A stretch of 64,000 nucleotides of DNA from NCBI GenBank assembly GCA_949751835.1, contig CATKHK010000085.1, positions 119,663 through 183,662 of the forward strand, in the 5' to 3' direction. A program made the position numbers and the translations under genes. Shown piece by piece: positions 45,742-55,536 of the stretch. The stretch is from Blepharisma japonicum (Eukaryota > Ciliophora > Heterotrichea > Heterotrichida > Blepharismidae). Under the pieces are notes generated by a model. That model was not told the DNA's origin. It made no database searches and saw only the letters and a list, made by a program, of their open reading frames with translations. The first letter of the stretch is position 1, and each line of letters opens with the position of its first letter.

Positions 45742-46474
45742 GTGACTTTTTGCAGCTACTATTTTAATTAATTTGGCTAAAATTTGTCAATAACTACTAG
45801 CTATTCAAAATAAAAATTTCAGATCTCTTTAAAATGTAATATCTTATATATAAAGATACTAATAAATAAAGTTCATATAGAATGCATTATTATTTTATCT
45901 AATTATTATATGATATTATGTGCAATACATTCTAAATAAGAGTTAAAGATATAATGAGTTTTTAATTTTTCAATTTTATTCTTTACATATGGCCCATGCA
46001 TTGCTCCTTCTTGACATCACTACCATTCTATTGCTATCAATATTTATTTATTTGTCAAATAGGGTAAATAGCAAATGGTTTTCAATGCTAAGCTTTGATT
46101 TGACTAAAATGAAGAATTTACAATAATGATTGAGGAGAAAGCTAAGTAATATAAAATTTTGAATTGATTTAAACAAGATCTATATATTTATTATGTATCA
46201 CTGAATATCAAAATATTTTAAAAGTTTTATCTGCTTTAGCGAATCAATGCTTGCTGATCGCTAGTAAAGATTTAGCCTATCATTTTAAATTCTTAGTGCT
46301 ATTCTGTGCCAATGTTTCTATTTAATCTTTCTTGTTGAAAAGACTTATGTTATGTCTATAATATCTAAATTACCTAAAACCTAATTTAAACAAAAAACAA
46401 TTAATTACAAAAATTATTCCTATAGTCAATTCTAAGGATAAATTATTACAGCTAAATCTGTAGAAAAAGTAAAT
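45742..46474. repeat. Duplicated spacer (copy at 53896-54666)
   Basis: About 730 noncoding bases nearly identical to 53896-54666, from tagtgac(a/t)ttttgcagctac to the leader cagctaaatctgtagaaaaagtaaATG. Both copies join a member-10-like 3' end to a member-11-like 5' end, so the whole block moved as a unit. High identity in noncoding DNA implies a young duplication. Confidence 0.85.
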
Positions 46475-47161
46475 ATGAGCACCACTAAGTGCAATTTCGA
46501 AGGATGCCCCAAAAAAGCTATCTTAAGCTGTCGCTGCAAAAAAGAGTTTCTACTTTTCTGTGCTGAGCATATTGGGAGTCATATTGATTCCCCTGGAAAG
46601 CATAAGATTGAGAAATTATATGATGAATCAAATATTGAAACAAAAAGAGATTTTTTGCTTTATTTGAAGTATGAAGTACAAAGCCTAAAAGATTTAAATG
46701 AGATTTTGGTAAAAGAGGTCTATGATAAGATTATTAAGCTAGAATGTAGCTTAGGAAATCATATCGAAAATATAGATAAAGAAATTGCAAGATTTGAATC
46801 AAAGATAAGTGAAACCACCCAAATACTTGGCAATAATAAAGGGAAAATAAAGTTAAGCTCTCTAATGCCGCCTTCGCAAGATGATACTGATTTTATCATA
46901 TCAATTAAAAATTCCTCAATCTTAAGAACTCCATATCAACAAATAACTTTTGAAATATATAAAAATATTGAATGGATTAAAGCCTTAGAGCTTGAAGAAA
47001 TTTCTAAAGCCAATAATACTTTTGAAAGCCTAAAAGCCTCAGAATTATGTAAGCAAGAGAACGAAAATTTAAAAAGATTAGTTAATGAATTATTGGGTGA
47101 AAATTCTAAAGAGAATCTTCCTCAACAAGCATATTCATCATTAGCTGCTAAAGAGTTATAA
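46475..47161 (+). CDS. Family member 7: truncated finger/coiled-coil gene (228 aa), 5' part of a chimera
   Basis: Nearly identical to the 54667 gene over its first 220 codons: N-finger CNFEGCPKKAILSCRC...LFCAEHIGSHI, then ETKRDFLLYLKYEVQSLKDL and the coiled coil. At about 47150 the similarity to 54667 stops and the sequence changes into the 3' third of a member-6-like gene, out of frame. The result is a premature TAA after SSLAAKEL and loss of the C-terminal finger. It may still make a finger plus coiled-coil protein; equally it may be a pseudogene. Confidence 0.7.
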   Translation: MSTTKCNFEGCPKKAILSCRCKKEFLLFCAEHIGSHIDSPGKHKIEKLYDESNIETKRDFLLYLKYEVQSLKDLNEILVKEVYDKIIKLECSLGNHIENIDKEIARFESKISETTQILGNNKGKIKLSSLMPPSQDDTDFIISIKNSSILRTPYQQITFEIYKNIEWIKALELEEISKANNTFESLKASELCKQENENLKRLVNELLGENSKENLPQQAYSSLAAKEL

Positions 47162-47169
47162 GCTATTAA

Positions 47170-47528
47170 GTAATTAACTGGCCAATAAACAATTGAAAAT
47201 TATTTATGACGAATTGTATAAAGAAAAAAGAGACCTTGAGCTGAGATACAACCAACTCATTGAAAATGAGCCTCAGAATCAAAATTCTATTCAAGCAGTG
47301 CCTAGCTTTACTCAGCCCAATATGTGAAAAAGTAAAGTTCCATCTATTAACAAACAATTTTTTAATTGCATGATGTGCAAGGGCAAGTTTTCGATAGCAA
47401 GAGGTTTTAAATGGGATTGTGGATGCCTTTATTGTGAAAATTGTCATTTTTCAGAATCCGAAAACAGGTATGGATATATAAATGATAGTAGATGCCGAAT
47501 TTGCGACAAGAAAAAAGGATGATTTTAG
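47170..47528 (+). pseudogene. Orphan C-terminal finger of a member-6-like gene (3' part of the chimera)
   Basis: Open in a frame different from the 46475 gene and ending at TAG 47526-47528. It reads DELYKEKRDLELRYNQLIEN, then CMMCKGKFSIARG, CGCLYCENC and CRICDKKKGWF, matching codons 235-352 of member 6 (40455), with TGA for Trp twice. There is no start codon of its own. The 3' flank of member 6 follows it to about 47620. Confidence 0.8.
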
Positions 47529-47620
47529 AGATATATGGTCATAAATAAAATCTCTAATATAAATATTTGAGAGATATTAATCTTAAATCACAATATAAAA
47601 TTAATGCTGGATTATAGTTT

Positions 47621-48400
47621 AAGCATATCTATTGGGCCTAGCTGAGGTTTTTCAGTAACCCCCAAACCGATCTCGGAGTAAATTCCGCTGCACATTTTAA
47701 AAAGTATTTCAAAAAGTGGTGGTTTTTGCCTCAGGCAAATTTTTTCAAACAAAGTTCTTTTGGGTCTTCTAAAGATGAGCGTAGCTATATACTTACTCTT
47801 TATGCAAAGGAAAGTTTGATTATAATGAAACTCATAAAAATGACTTTCGAAACAGGTAATAGCGTTTTTATTTATAGAATATGCCGAGTGTGCAAAAAAA
47901 AATCCTTATGGAACATGAGCATCATTCACGACAATAAATCAGCTTTAGCATAAAAAAATTATATAATTCTCTTTAAACAAATTTTGAATTAAATTCGATT
48001 GTAATCTCTTATTATGATATTGGCAAATTAAAAATGAGCGAATTTATATGTATCTTTGAAAGACGCAGAAAAATTAATATGAAGTTATTCTGAATTTTAT
48101 AAATTCTTTCTATGGCGAAAAGCAATATTCTATTTTATATAGAGTTTATTTAAAATATCTCTAATCAAGAAGTAAAATTTATAGCTCACTTCATCAGAAT
48201 TACTCTTTTTAAATATATGTTATGCTATTTTGATATAACATATATATAAAATTAAGAAAAATGTCACTGCCAATATAGTCAGACACGCAATCCACAATAA
48301 TTTTTAAGCATCATACAATTTTATTACTTAAATAATGAAATTTATGATATATTCTGCAGAAGAATTTTAAAATATTTAGGTCTATTAATTAGCGTATTTG
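47621..48400. other. Spacer with possible finger-gene crumbs
   Basis: A 76-codon frame (47726-47953) contains ICRVCKKKSLWN, which resembles the last C-x2-C of family fingers. A short start-like piece at about 48034 (MSEFICIF) resembles a family N-terminus. Both are too short to call with confidence. The rest is AT-rich with nothing recognised. Confidence 0.35.
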
Positions 48401-48409
48401 AAGTAATGA

Positions 48410-48710
48410 ACTTGAAGCTTGCCAACTTGAGACCATATCCTAGCATCATACTTTTATTTGTGTGATATGCAAATGCAAGCTTGAGAATACAAAGCTCAGT
48501 AAAAAATTGTGGATATTTTTATTGGAAAAATTGTTAATTTCCAGATTCCAAGGAAGTTAGAATTTATAATAAAAGGTGCCAAATCTGCATCAAGAAAAAG
48601 TTGCTGTTGCAGGTATGTCATAAATAAAATTTCTAATATAACTGCCTGAGAAATATTAGTCTAAATTTGTAAGATAAATTATTGCTGAATAATAGTTTAA
48701 GCATCGCTAA
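48410..48710 (+). pseudogene. Decayed C-finger of a member-6-like gene
   Basis: Aligns with the end of member 6 and its 3' flank: tttgtgtgatatgcaaatgcaa (CVICK), tggatatttttattgga (the CGCLYC region with changed Cys codons), aggtgccaaatctgcatcaa (CRIC), then the flanking tcataaataaaat(t/c)tctaata. Frameshifts and lost Cys codons leave no product. Confidence 0.65.
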
Positions 48711-48756
48711 TGCTTGATGCTACCTGATGGATTTAAACGACTAAAGAGTTGGCTTT

Positions 48757-48812
48757 TTCATAATATATTTGCGAAAAAAAGCTATTTCACCATATATTTG
48801 CCAAAAAAAGCT
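48757..48812. repeat. Two-copy short direct repeat
   Basis: ata(a)tatatttgcgaaaaaaagct and atatatttgccaaaaaaagctt occur 30 bp apart in a spacer. Probably slippage or decayed inverted/direct repeat; no function suggested. Confidence 0.45.
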
Positions 48813-49011
48813 TTTTAAAAGGCTTAAAATGAAGGAAAAGAATTATTAAAGCATCTCTTTAGTAATACTAATTGCGTTTTTATGTAAAATATTTTGAGAC
48901 TGAAGGTGATATTTCTTGGCTAGTCTAAATTTTTACTCAATCGCATGCTAGGGAGGTGAATTTTTATTATTTATTTTACAGAATTCTAAAATTGTTTTGA
49001 CAAATAAAAAG

Positions 49012-49689
49012 ATGAGTGAACTAAAATGTGAATTTGGAAAGTGCCGAAAAAAAGCAACAGCAAAATGCTCTTGCAAAAAACCTTTTGTACTTTTCTGTGA
49101 CGAGCACTTAGGGAATCATTTATTAAATTCGTCTGGCAATCACAATTTCAAAAAACTACTTGATGATCCTTATCTACAAACAAAAAGTTCTGTTTTACTC
49201 TAGATCAAAAATCTAAAGGATTTGAAGGAAAGCATAGTAAAAGAAATACATTTTAAGATAATTGAGCTGGAAAATATCTTAGAAAACAAAATTGAAAATA
49301 TAGATAAAGGAGTATTTGTAATTGAAAATATCATAAACGAAGTTATGCAAACATCAGAAATTAGCAATAAAAATGCATATCTAGAGTATTTAAAATTACC
49401 TTCTTCGGAAGCTGTTGTCTATTTCAAAGAAAGTGTGATAAACTTAAATCTTCAGCAAATCCAAATATCAAGTTTAAATGAAGATATAATGTTGAAAGAC
49501 ACCGAAGCGAGTTTTTATAAGAACCAAGTAAAGATACTAGAAGAAGAACTTAACAACTTGAAAACAAGCTTGAACTTGATGAAATTCGAAAATAAAGATT
49601 TAGAAAAAGAAATTGCAGGACTCAAACAAATTTTATACCAAGCATCTGCTGATATACGGGAGTTTCAAAAACAAAACGATTTAATTTAA
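49012..49689 (+). pseudogene. Family gene disabled by a small deletion that creates TAG
   Basis: A perfect N-finger (CEFGKCRKKATAKCSC...LFCDEHLGNHLL) and DPYLQTK motif are followed at 49201-49203 by TAG. The neighbour at 50035 reads VLLCMQNEIKILKDL at this place; here it is VLL-TAG-IKNLKDL, explained by loss of 12 nt that fuses CTTT to AGATC. The frame after the stop is unbroken to TAA 49689 (YLEYLKLPSSEAVVYFKE and a coiled coil). Translation from ATG 49012 would give only a 63-aa isolated finger. Confidence 0.8.
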
Positions 49690-50034
49690 ATTATAATAAT
49701 AACTTAAATCTCTTATATGAATCAATAATTTACGAAATTTATAAAATCCTTGATCTAGTAAACTCTCGAAATTCCAGTAAATTTTAATTCGCCCTTTAAA
49801 AAGCTGAAAATGCTGTTAGAAGAGCTGTTTAAGCATATCCACAGTGATATTAATTACAAAATATTTTGAGATTGAAGGCAATATTTCTTGGCTAGTCTGG
49901 CTTTAATTACATAAAATTTCACTGTAGCCAACATGATATCGAAACTTAATTAATAAGAATAATCGGAGGTATTAGGTGATCTTTCATATTGAAAAAATAT
50001 AAATATATAAAAAATTGGTCTAATATATAAGAAA

Positions 50035-50898
50035 ATGAGTAAACTCAAATGCGGATTTGGAAAATGCTTAGTAAAAGCAACAGCAAAATGCTTTTGCAAA
50101 AAACCTTTTGTACTTTTCTGTGACGAGCACTTAGGGAATCATTTATTAAATTCGCCTGGCGATCACGATTTCAAAAAACTACTTGATGATCCTTATCTAC
50201 AAACAAAAAATTCTGTTTTGCTTTGCATGCAAAATGAGATCAAAATTCTAAAGGATTTGAAAGAAAGTATAGTAGAGGAAATATATTTTCAGATAATTAA
50301 GCTAGAAAATAGCTTAGAAAATTATATTGAAAATTTAGATAAAGAGATTTTTACAATTGAAAAAATCATCAAAGAAGTTATACAAACATCTGAAAGTAAC
50401 AATGAAAGCTCATATCTAGAATATTTAAAGTTACCTTCTTATGAAGCTGTTGCCTATTTCAAAGAAAACGTGTTAAACTTAAATCTCTCATATGAATCAA
50501 TAATTTCAGAAATTTATAAAAACGCTGACTTAATTAAATTCTCACAAATCCAGCAACTTTTAAGGCAAAATAAAACTTTAGAGCTTGAATTGCTCAAAGA
50601 AAGGGAAAAAATGACCCAAGCAATTCAAGAAAATGAAAATCTAAAGCAACCATATGAAGAAATCTCTAAAATAGAATTTGAGTATTTAAAACACATTGAA
50701 TCAATTGAGATAGAAAAAGAAGAATTAAAAAATGTTAATAATAAGCTAAAAAAACAGCTTAAAACAGTTGGAGAAGTTGTCTTTTGTAAAGAAGATACAA
50801 CTAAATGCTTAATTGATGGATTTGCAAATAGTAACTCAAAAATAATATGCAATTTGTGCCATAAAATAAAACCATCTGTACTTTCTTCGATATCTTAA
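50035..50898 (+). CDS. Coiled-coil finger family, member 8 (287 aa)
   Basis: The N-finger is complete: CGFGKCLVKATAKCFC...LFCDEHLGNHLL with DPYLQTKNS after it. The YLEYLKLPSYEAVAYFKE motif lies at about 130-147, and a coiled coil at about 170-255. The C-terminus has only FCKEDTTKC and ICNLCHK, so the RING-like finger is reduced to about two Cys pairs. No TGA; TAA stop. It is likely intact, with a weakened second finger. Close relative of the 49012 and 51218 pseudogenes on either side. Confidence 0.82.
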   Translation: MSKLKCGFGKCLVKATAKCFCKKPFVLFCDEHLGNHLLNSPGDHDFKKLLDDPYLQTKNSVLLCMQNEIKILKDLKESIVEEIYFQIIKLENSLENYIENLDKEIFTIEKIIKEVIQTSESNNESSYLEYLKLPSYEAVAYFKENVLNLNLSYESIISEIYKNADLIKFSQIQQLLRQNKTLELELLKEREKMTQAIQENENLKQPYEEISKIEFEYLKHIESIEIEKEELKNVNNKLKKQLKTVGEVVFCKEDTTKCLIDGFANSNSKIICNLCHKIKPSVLSSIS

Positions 50899-51217
50899 AT
50901 CGCAATAAGCCCTTGATAGAAATACAAAGTATACTAAAAGACTGAAATTTCAGCTTAAAGATCTATTTAAACATCTCTAATGAGCCAAAGCCGCAGACAC
51001 TATTGATCTATAATAATATTAATTACGAATTTTTGATAATTAAAGAGAATAAATTCTTTGGTTTGTCCTATTTTCATTTCAATTATATAAAATAAAACTT
51101 CAATCCAACACTATATGCAGCATGATGTTTAAATTTAATTTATAAGAATAATTAGAGCTTTCAGTGATATTTCATACTCAAAATGTAGAAACACAAAAAG
51201 TTCTTATAAATAAGAAA

Positions 51218-52035
51218 ATGATTGAACTCAAATCTGATCATGGAAAATCCCAAGGAAAAGTCTATCTTAAAAAACCTAATATACTCTTAAATGATAAGCA
51301 CTCAGGTCAAGGTTTATCTGGAAAGCTAATTGATGATCCTTATCTAAAAAAGAAAAAAGATATTTTTCTCTATATGCAATGCCATATCAGTGTTCTAAAA
51401 AATTTGAAGGAGAATACAATATAACAAATATATTCTCAAATAATAAAGCTAGAAAATAGCCTAGAAAATTATATTGAAAATATAGATAAAGAAGTTGTTG
51501 CAATCGAAAAAATCTCAAATGAAGTTATACAAACATCAGAAAGCAACAATAAGAACTCATATCTAGAGTATTTAAAGTTAAGTTCTAATGAAGCTGTCGC
51601 CTATTTCAAAGAAAATGTGTTAAACTTAAATCTCTCATATGAATCAATAATTCCAGAAATTTATAAAAACGTTGGCTTAGTTAAACTCTCACAATTCCAA
51701 CAAATTTCAAGGCATAATGAAGGTTTAACGCTTAAACTGCATAAAGAAAGGGAAAAAATGACCCAAGCAATTCAAGAAAATGAAAATTTAAAGCAATTAT
51801 ATGAAGAAATCAAGGAAAAAGAACTTGCTATTTAAAAAAAATTGAATCAATTGAGATCGACAAAGAAAAACTAAAGAATGCTAATTATAATTTGGAGATG
51901 CAGTTTAAGAAAGCTGGAGAAATAGCTTTTTGTAATTCATGCAGATTAAATTTAAGAGTATTCAAATGGGAGTCAAAAATAATCTGCAATTCATGCCAAA
52001 AAATAAAGTCGTCTAAATTTTCTTTGATATTTTAA
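51218..52035 (+). pseudogene. Family gene that lost all finger ligands
   Basis: Starting MIELKSDHGKSQGKVYLKKP, it aligns with the 50035 gene throughout, but each Cys of the first finger is replaced (Ser, Ser, Val, and so on) and the FCDEHLGNH segment reads LNDKHSGQG. A TAA/TAG breaks the frame at about 51422, after which the coiled coil (YLEYLKLSSNEAVAYFKE) is open again to a TAA at 51835. The C-terminal end survives as scattered words to 52035. Clearly decaying. Confidence 0.8.
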
Positions 52036-52273
52036 ATAAAATAAATCTTCACTAGAATACCAAATAATACTAACAAAATAATAATTTGCACATTGAGTAA
52101 GTAGCTTTTAATATTGCTTTTGTTAGAAATCCAGATTTAGTTTATGATGCAGATTAATTTTTAAAAGTATTTAGATTAAAATAAAAAATGATCAATTTAA
52201 AGTTCTTAGATAGAATCTTATAGGAATTACTGATTTTAGTTAATTAAGCTAGATTGAAATTAGAGGCTATTAA

Positions 52274-52728
52274 TATCCCTACTTTTTTGACTATATTCTC
52301 CAAAAAAAAATTCTCTACAATGCTGCAAAGCGCACATTCTTGAGCAGATCTAATCCTAGAGCTATTCCAAATCAAAGTGGCACTAACCCTTTCAACAGTT
52401 GTAAATATATTCGCTCTGCTCTAAACTGCATACTCCCCAAGTTTGAGCGTTACTGAGGAAAAATGGATACGCATAATTACCCACTAACAAAGCAAAAAGC
52501 AGCTGATGTGTACTTAAGCTCTCCCTTTGAGACTCCTGATATTTCTGCTTCAATATCTATTTCAAAATCCATGAATGTAACATAAGGATATCACTGAGGG
52601 GTGCTTCCCTCATCTCTGATCGTTTTATTTATATATTTAAAATTTATTGAATTCACTCAAGCTAATTCTATAACTATAGTCAAATTTTCAATTCTTAATC
52701 AAAAAATTTGAATGCTCTTTCATTGAAA
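52274..52728 (+). pseudogene. Unknown coding remnant with one TAA
   Basis: About 150 codons in one frame with only one TAA (52583-52585) inside, far fewer stops than chance allows: ...SRSNPRAIPNQSGTNPF..., CILPKFERY-W-GKMDTHNYP, KQKAADVYLSSPFETPDI, then after the stop GYH-W-GVLPSSLIVLF. Base composition is less AT-rich than the spacers, and TGA falls at plausible Trp sites. No start that I trust, and the product is not recognised. It is unrelated to the finger family around it. Confidence 0.45.
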
Positions 52729-53013
52729 GTAATAGAAGTATCAGTAATAATTGTGATCGTAACTAATAAAAAGACTGTAAAAATTCAAATTGTTAATAAA
52801 TAGAACCAAATTAATATTAAATTATTAAAATAATAACCATTACAAAAATCTAAACTTCTTTAGTCATTTAAATAAAAAGTTAAATTCAAAATTATCCTTT
52901 TTATAGATTGCTTGAGTATATGAAATGATTTAACACGATAAAGCTAAATTTTATACTAAAATGAGAGGATTCTTCCTATTCTAATCTGATTATATGGCAA
53001 TAAACTAAGAAAT

Positions 53014-53898
53014 ATGAGAACCCTCACATGCAAACTTGAAGGATGCCAAGAAAAAGCGATAGGTAAATGCTCTTGCACAAATCCAGTATTTTTGCTCTGT
53101 GCTAGACATATAGGAGTTCATATAAGCTCATCAGGTAAGCATATATTTGAAAATTTCCCGGACGATCCTTATCTAGAAGCAAAGCGTGATGCTTTGCTTT
53201 ACTTGCAAAATGAAATCCAAAAGCTGGAGGATTTAAAAAGGAATTTATCATTAGAGATATATTCAGCAATTATAAAATTGAAAAGTAACTTAGAAAATTA
53301 TAATGATAAAATAGACCTAGAGATTAGAGAAATTGGAGAGAATATGAGCGAAATTATGAATACACTAGAAAGCAGCAATAAAAACCCAAACTTAGAATAT
53401 TTGAAACTGCCTTCATCAGAAGCTATTGATTATATCAAAGCAAAACATTCAGACTCAATCTTAAAAACTCCGGTTGAAGAAATAATTTCAGAAATCTATC
53501 AAAATCTTGGAGGAGTAAAATTCTCAGAATTTCAAGAAATTTCAAATAAAAATAAAGACTTAGAGGTAGAGTTACTTGAGATGAAAGCTAACATGAATCA
53601 ATTATTCCAAAAAAATATAGAAGAAAATGAAGAACTCAAGCAATCATATGAAGCACTTAAAGCTAAAGAAATTGAGCTAATAAAAACAATAGAGTTGACT
53701 GAGCAAAGCAACCTATATTTAAAAAATACTTACGATGAATTATATAAAAAATATCAAGATCTTGAATCAAAAAATAGTAAGCCTGATACTGCTAAACTTA
53801 ATAGAGCGTCTACAATGACAACTCCTATTGCAAAGACTTTAACTCCAAACGTATTAGGTGGAATATTCGTCTCAAAGGGCAATTCTAGAAGGCATTAG
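53014..53898 (+). CDS. Coiled-coil finger family, member 9 (294 aa, no C-finger)
   Basis: The N-finger reads CKLEGCQEKAIGKCSC...LLCARHIGVHI, followed by DPYLEAKRD. The middle has LEYLKLPSSEAIDYIKAKHS and the LGGVKFSEFQEISNKNKDLE segment, then a strong coiled coil to about residue 255. Instead of a second finger it ends in a Ser/Thr-rich basic tail (TMTTPIAKTLTPN...SKGNSRRH) and TAG. Members at 56683 and 60202 share this second subfamily layout. No TGA. Confidence 0.85.
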   Translation: MRTLTCKLEGCQEKAIGKCSCTNPVFLLCARHIGVHISSSGKHIFENFPDDPYLEAKRDALLYLQNEIQKLEDLKRNLSLEIYSAIIKLKSNLENYNDKIDLEIREIGENMSEIMNTLESSNKNPNLEYLKLPSSEAIDYIKAKHSDSILKTPVEEIISEIYQNLGGVKFSEFQEISNKNKDLEVELLEMKANMNQLFQKNIEENEELKQSYEALKAKEIELIKTIELTEQSNLYLKNTYDELYKKYQDLESKNSKPDTAKLNRASTMTTPIAKTLTPNVLGGIFVSKGNSRRH

Positions 53899-54666
53899 TG
53901 ACATTTTGCAGCTACTATCTTAATTAATTTGGCTAAAATTTGTCAATAACTATTATCTATTCAAAATAAAAATTTCAGATCTCTTTAAAATGTAATATCT
54001 TATATATAAAGATACTAATAAATAAAGTTCATATAGAATGCATTATTATTTTATCTAATATTACGTGCAATGCATTCTAAATAAGAGTTAAAGATATAAT
54101 GAGTTTTTAATTTTTCAATTTTATTCTTTACATATGGCCCATGCATTACTCCTTCTTGACATCTCTGCCATTCTATTACTATCAATATTTATTTACTTGT
54201 CAAATAGGGTATAGATCAAATGGTTTTCAATGCTAAGCTTTGATTTAACTAAAAAAGAAAGAATTTACCTAATGATTGAGGAGCTTTGATTTGACTAAAA
54301 AAGAAGAATTTGCAATAATGATTGAGGAGAAAGCGAAATAATATAAAATTTTGAATTGATTTAAACAAGATCTATATATTTATTATATATCACTGAATAT
54401 CAAAATATTTAAAAAGTTCTATCTGCTTTAGTGAATCAATGTTTGGCTTATCGCCAGTAAAAATTAACCTATTATTTTAAAATCTTAGTGTTATTCTGTG
54501 CCAATGTTTCTATTAATCTTTCTTGTTGAAAAGACTTATGCTATGCCTTATAATATCTAAATTACGTAAAACCTAATTTAAATAAAAAACAATTAATTAC
54601 AAAATTTATTCCTATAATCAGCTCTAAGGATGAATTATTACAGCTAAATCTGTAGAAAAAGTAAAT
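53896..54666. repeat. Duplicated spacer (copy at 45742-46474)
   Basis: The second copy of the noncoding block. It contains a local tandem duplication of about 50 nt at 54236-54329 (agctttgattt(g/a)actaaaaaag...tgattgaggag) that the other copy lacks, so the local event followed the segmental one or was lost from the other copy. Confidence 0.8.
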
Positions 54667-55536
54667 ATGAGCACCAATAAGTGCAATTTCGAAGGATGCC
54701 CGAAAAAAGCTATCTCAAGCTGTCGCTGCAAAAAAAAGTTTTTACTTTTCTGTGCTGAGCATGTTGGGAGTCATATTGATTCCCCTGGAAAGCATAAGAT
54801 TGAGAAATTATATGATGAATCAAATATTGAAACAAAAAGAGATTTTTTGCTTTATTTGAAGTATGAAGTACAAAGTCTAAAAGATTTAAAAGAGGTTTTA
54901 GTAAAAGAGGTCTATGATGAGATTATTAAGCTAGAAAGTAGCTTAGGAAATCATATCAAAAATATAGATGAAGAAATTGCAAGATTTCAATCAAAGATAA
55001 GTGAAACCACCCAAATACTTGGAAGTAATAAACGGAGCACAAAGTCAAGCTCTATAATGCAGCCTTCGCAAGATGATACTGATTTTATCATATCAAATAA
55101 AAATTCCTCAATCTTAAGAACTCCATATCAACAAATAACTTTCGAAATATATAAAAATATTGGATGGATTAAAGCCTTAGGGTTTGAAGAAATTTCTAAA
55201 ACCAATAATGCTTTTGAAAGCCAAAAAGCCTTAGAATTATGTAAGCAAGAGAACGAAAGTTTAAGAGGATTCATTAATGAATTATTAGATGAAAATTCTA
55301 AAAAGGATTTTCCTCAACAAGCATATTCATCATCAGGTGCTAAGTATAAAATCATTGTTCCGAATATCCCAAAAACTGAGAAATGTTCCATATGCAAGAG
55401 TGTAGTAGAGATGGGCTCCTATATGGGTAATGCATGTGGATGCATTTCATGCTTTAATTGCAGATTGCCGGTGATGGGAAATACATGCCGTATATGCTGC
55501 AAGACAAAAAATGTAGCAACAGGGAAATGGGAATAA
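54667..55536 (+). CDS. Double-finger coiled-coil family, member 10 (289 aa)
   Basis: A full two-finger member: N-finger CNFEGCPKKAISSCRC...LFCAEHVGSHI (residues 6-43), ETKRDFLLYLKYEVQSLKDL, a shorter coiled coil, and the C-finger at about 240-283 with CSICKSVVEMG, CGCISCFNC and CRICCK. It is the intact parent-like copy of the chimera at 46475. No TGA; TAA stop. The leader before its ATG (cagctaaatctgtagaaaaag) is identical in both copies. Confidence 0.86.
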   Translation: MSTNKCNFEGCPKKAISSCRCKKKFLLFCAEHVGSHIDSPGKHKIEKLYDESNIETKRDFLLYLKYEVQSLKDLKEVLVKEVYDEIIKLESSLGNHIKNIDEEIARFQSKISETTQILGSNKRSTKSSSIMQPSQDDTDFIISNKNSSILRTPYQQITFEIYKNIGWIKALGFEEISKTNNAFESQKALELCKQENESLRGFINELLDENSKKDFPQQAYSSSGAKYKIIVPNIPKTEKCSICKSVVEMGSYMGNACGCISCFNCRLPVMGNTCRICCKTKNVATGKWE

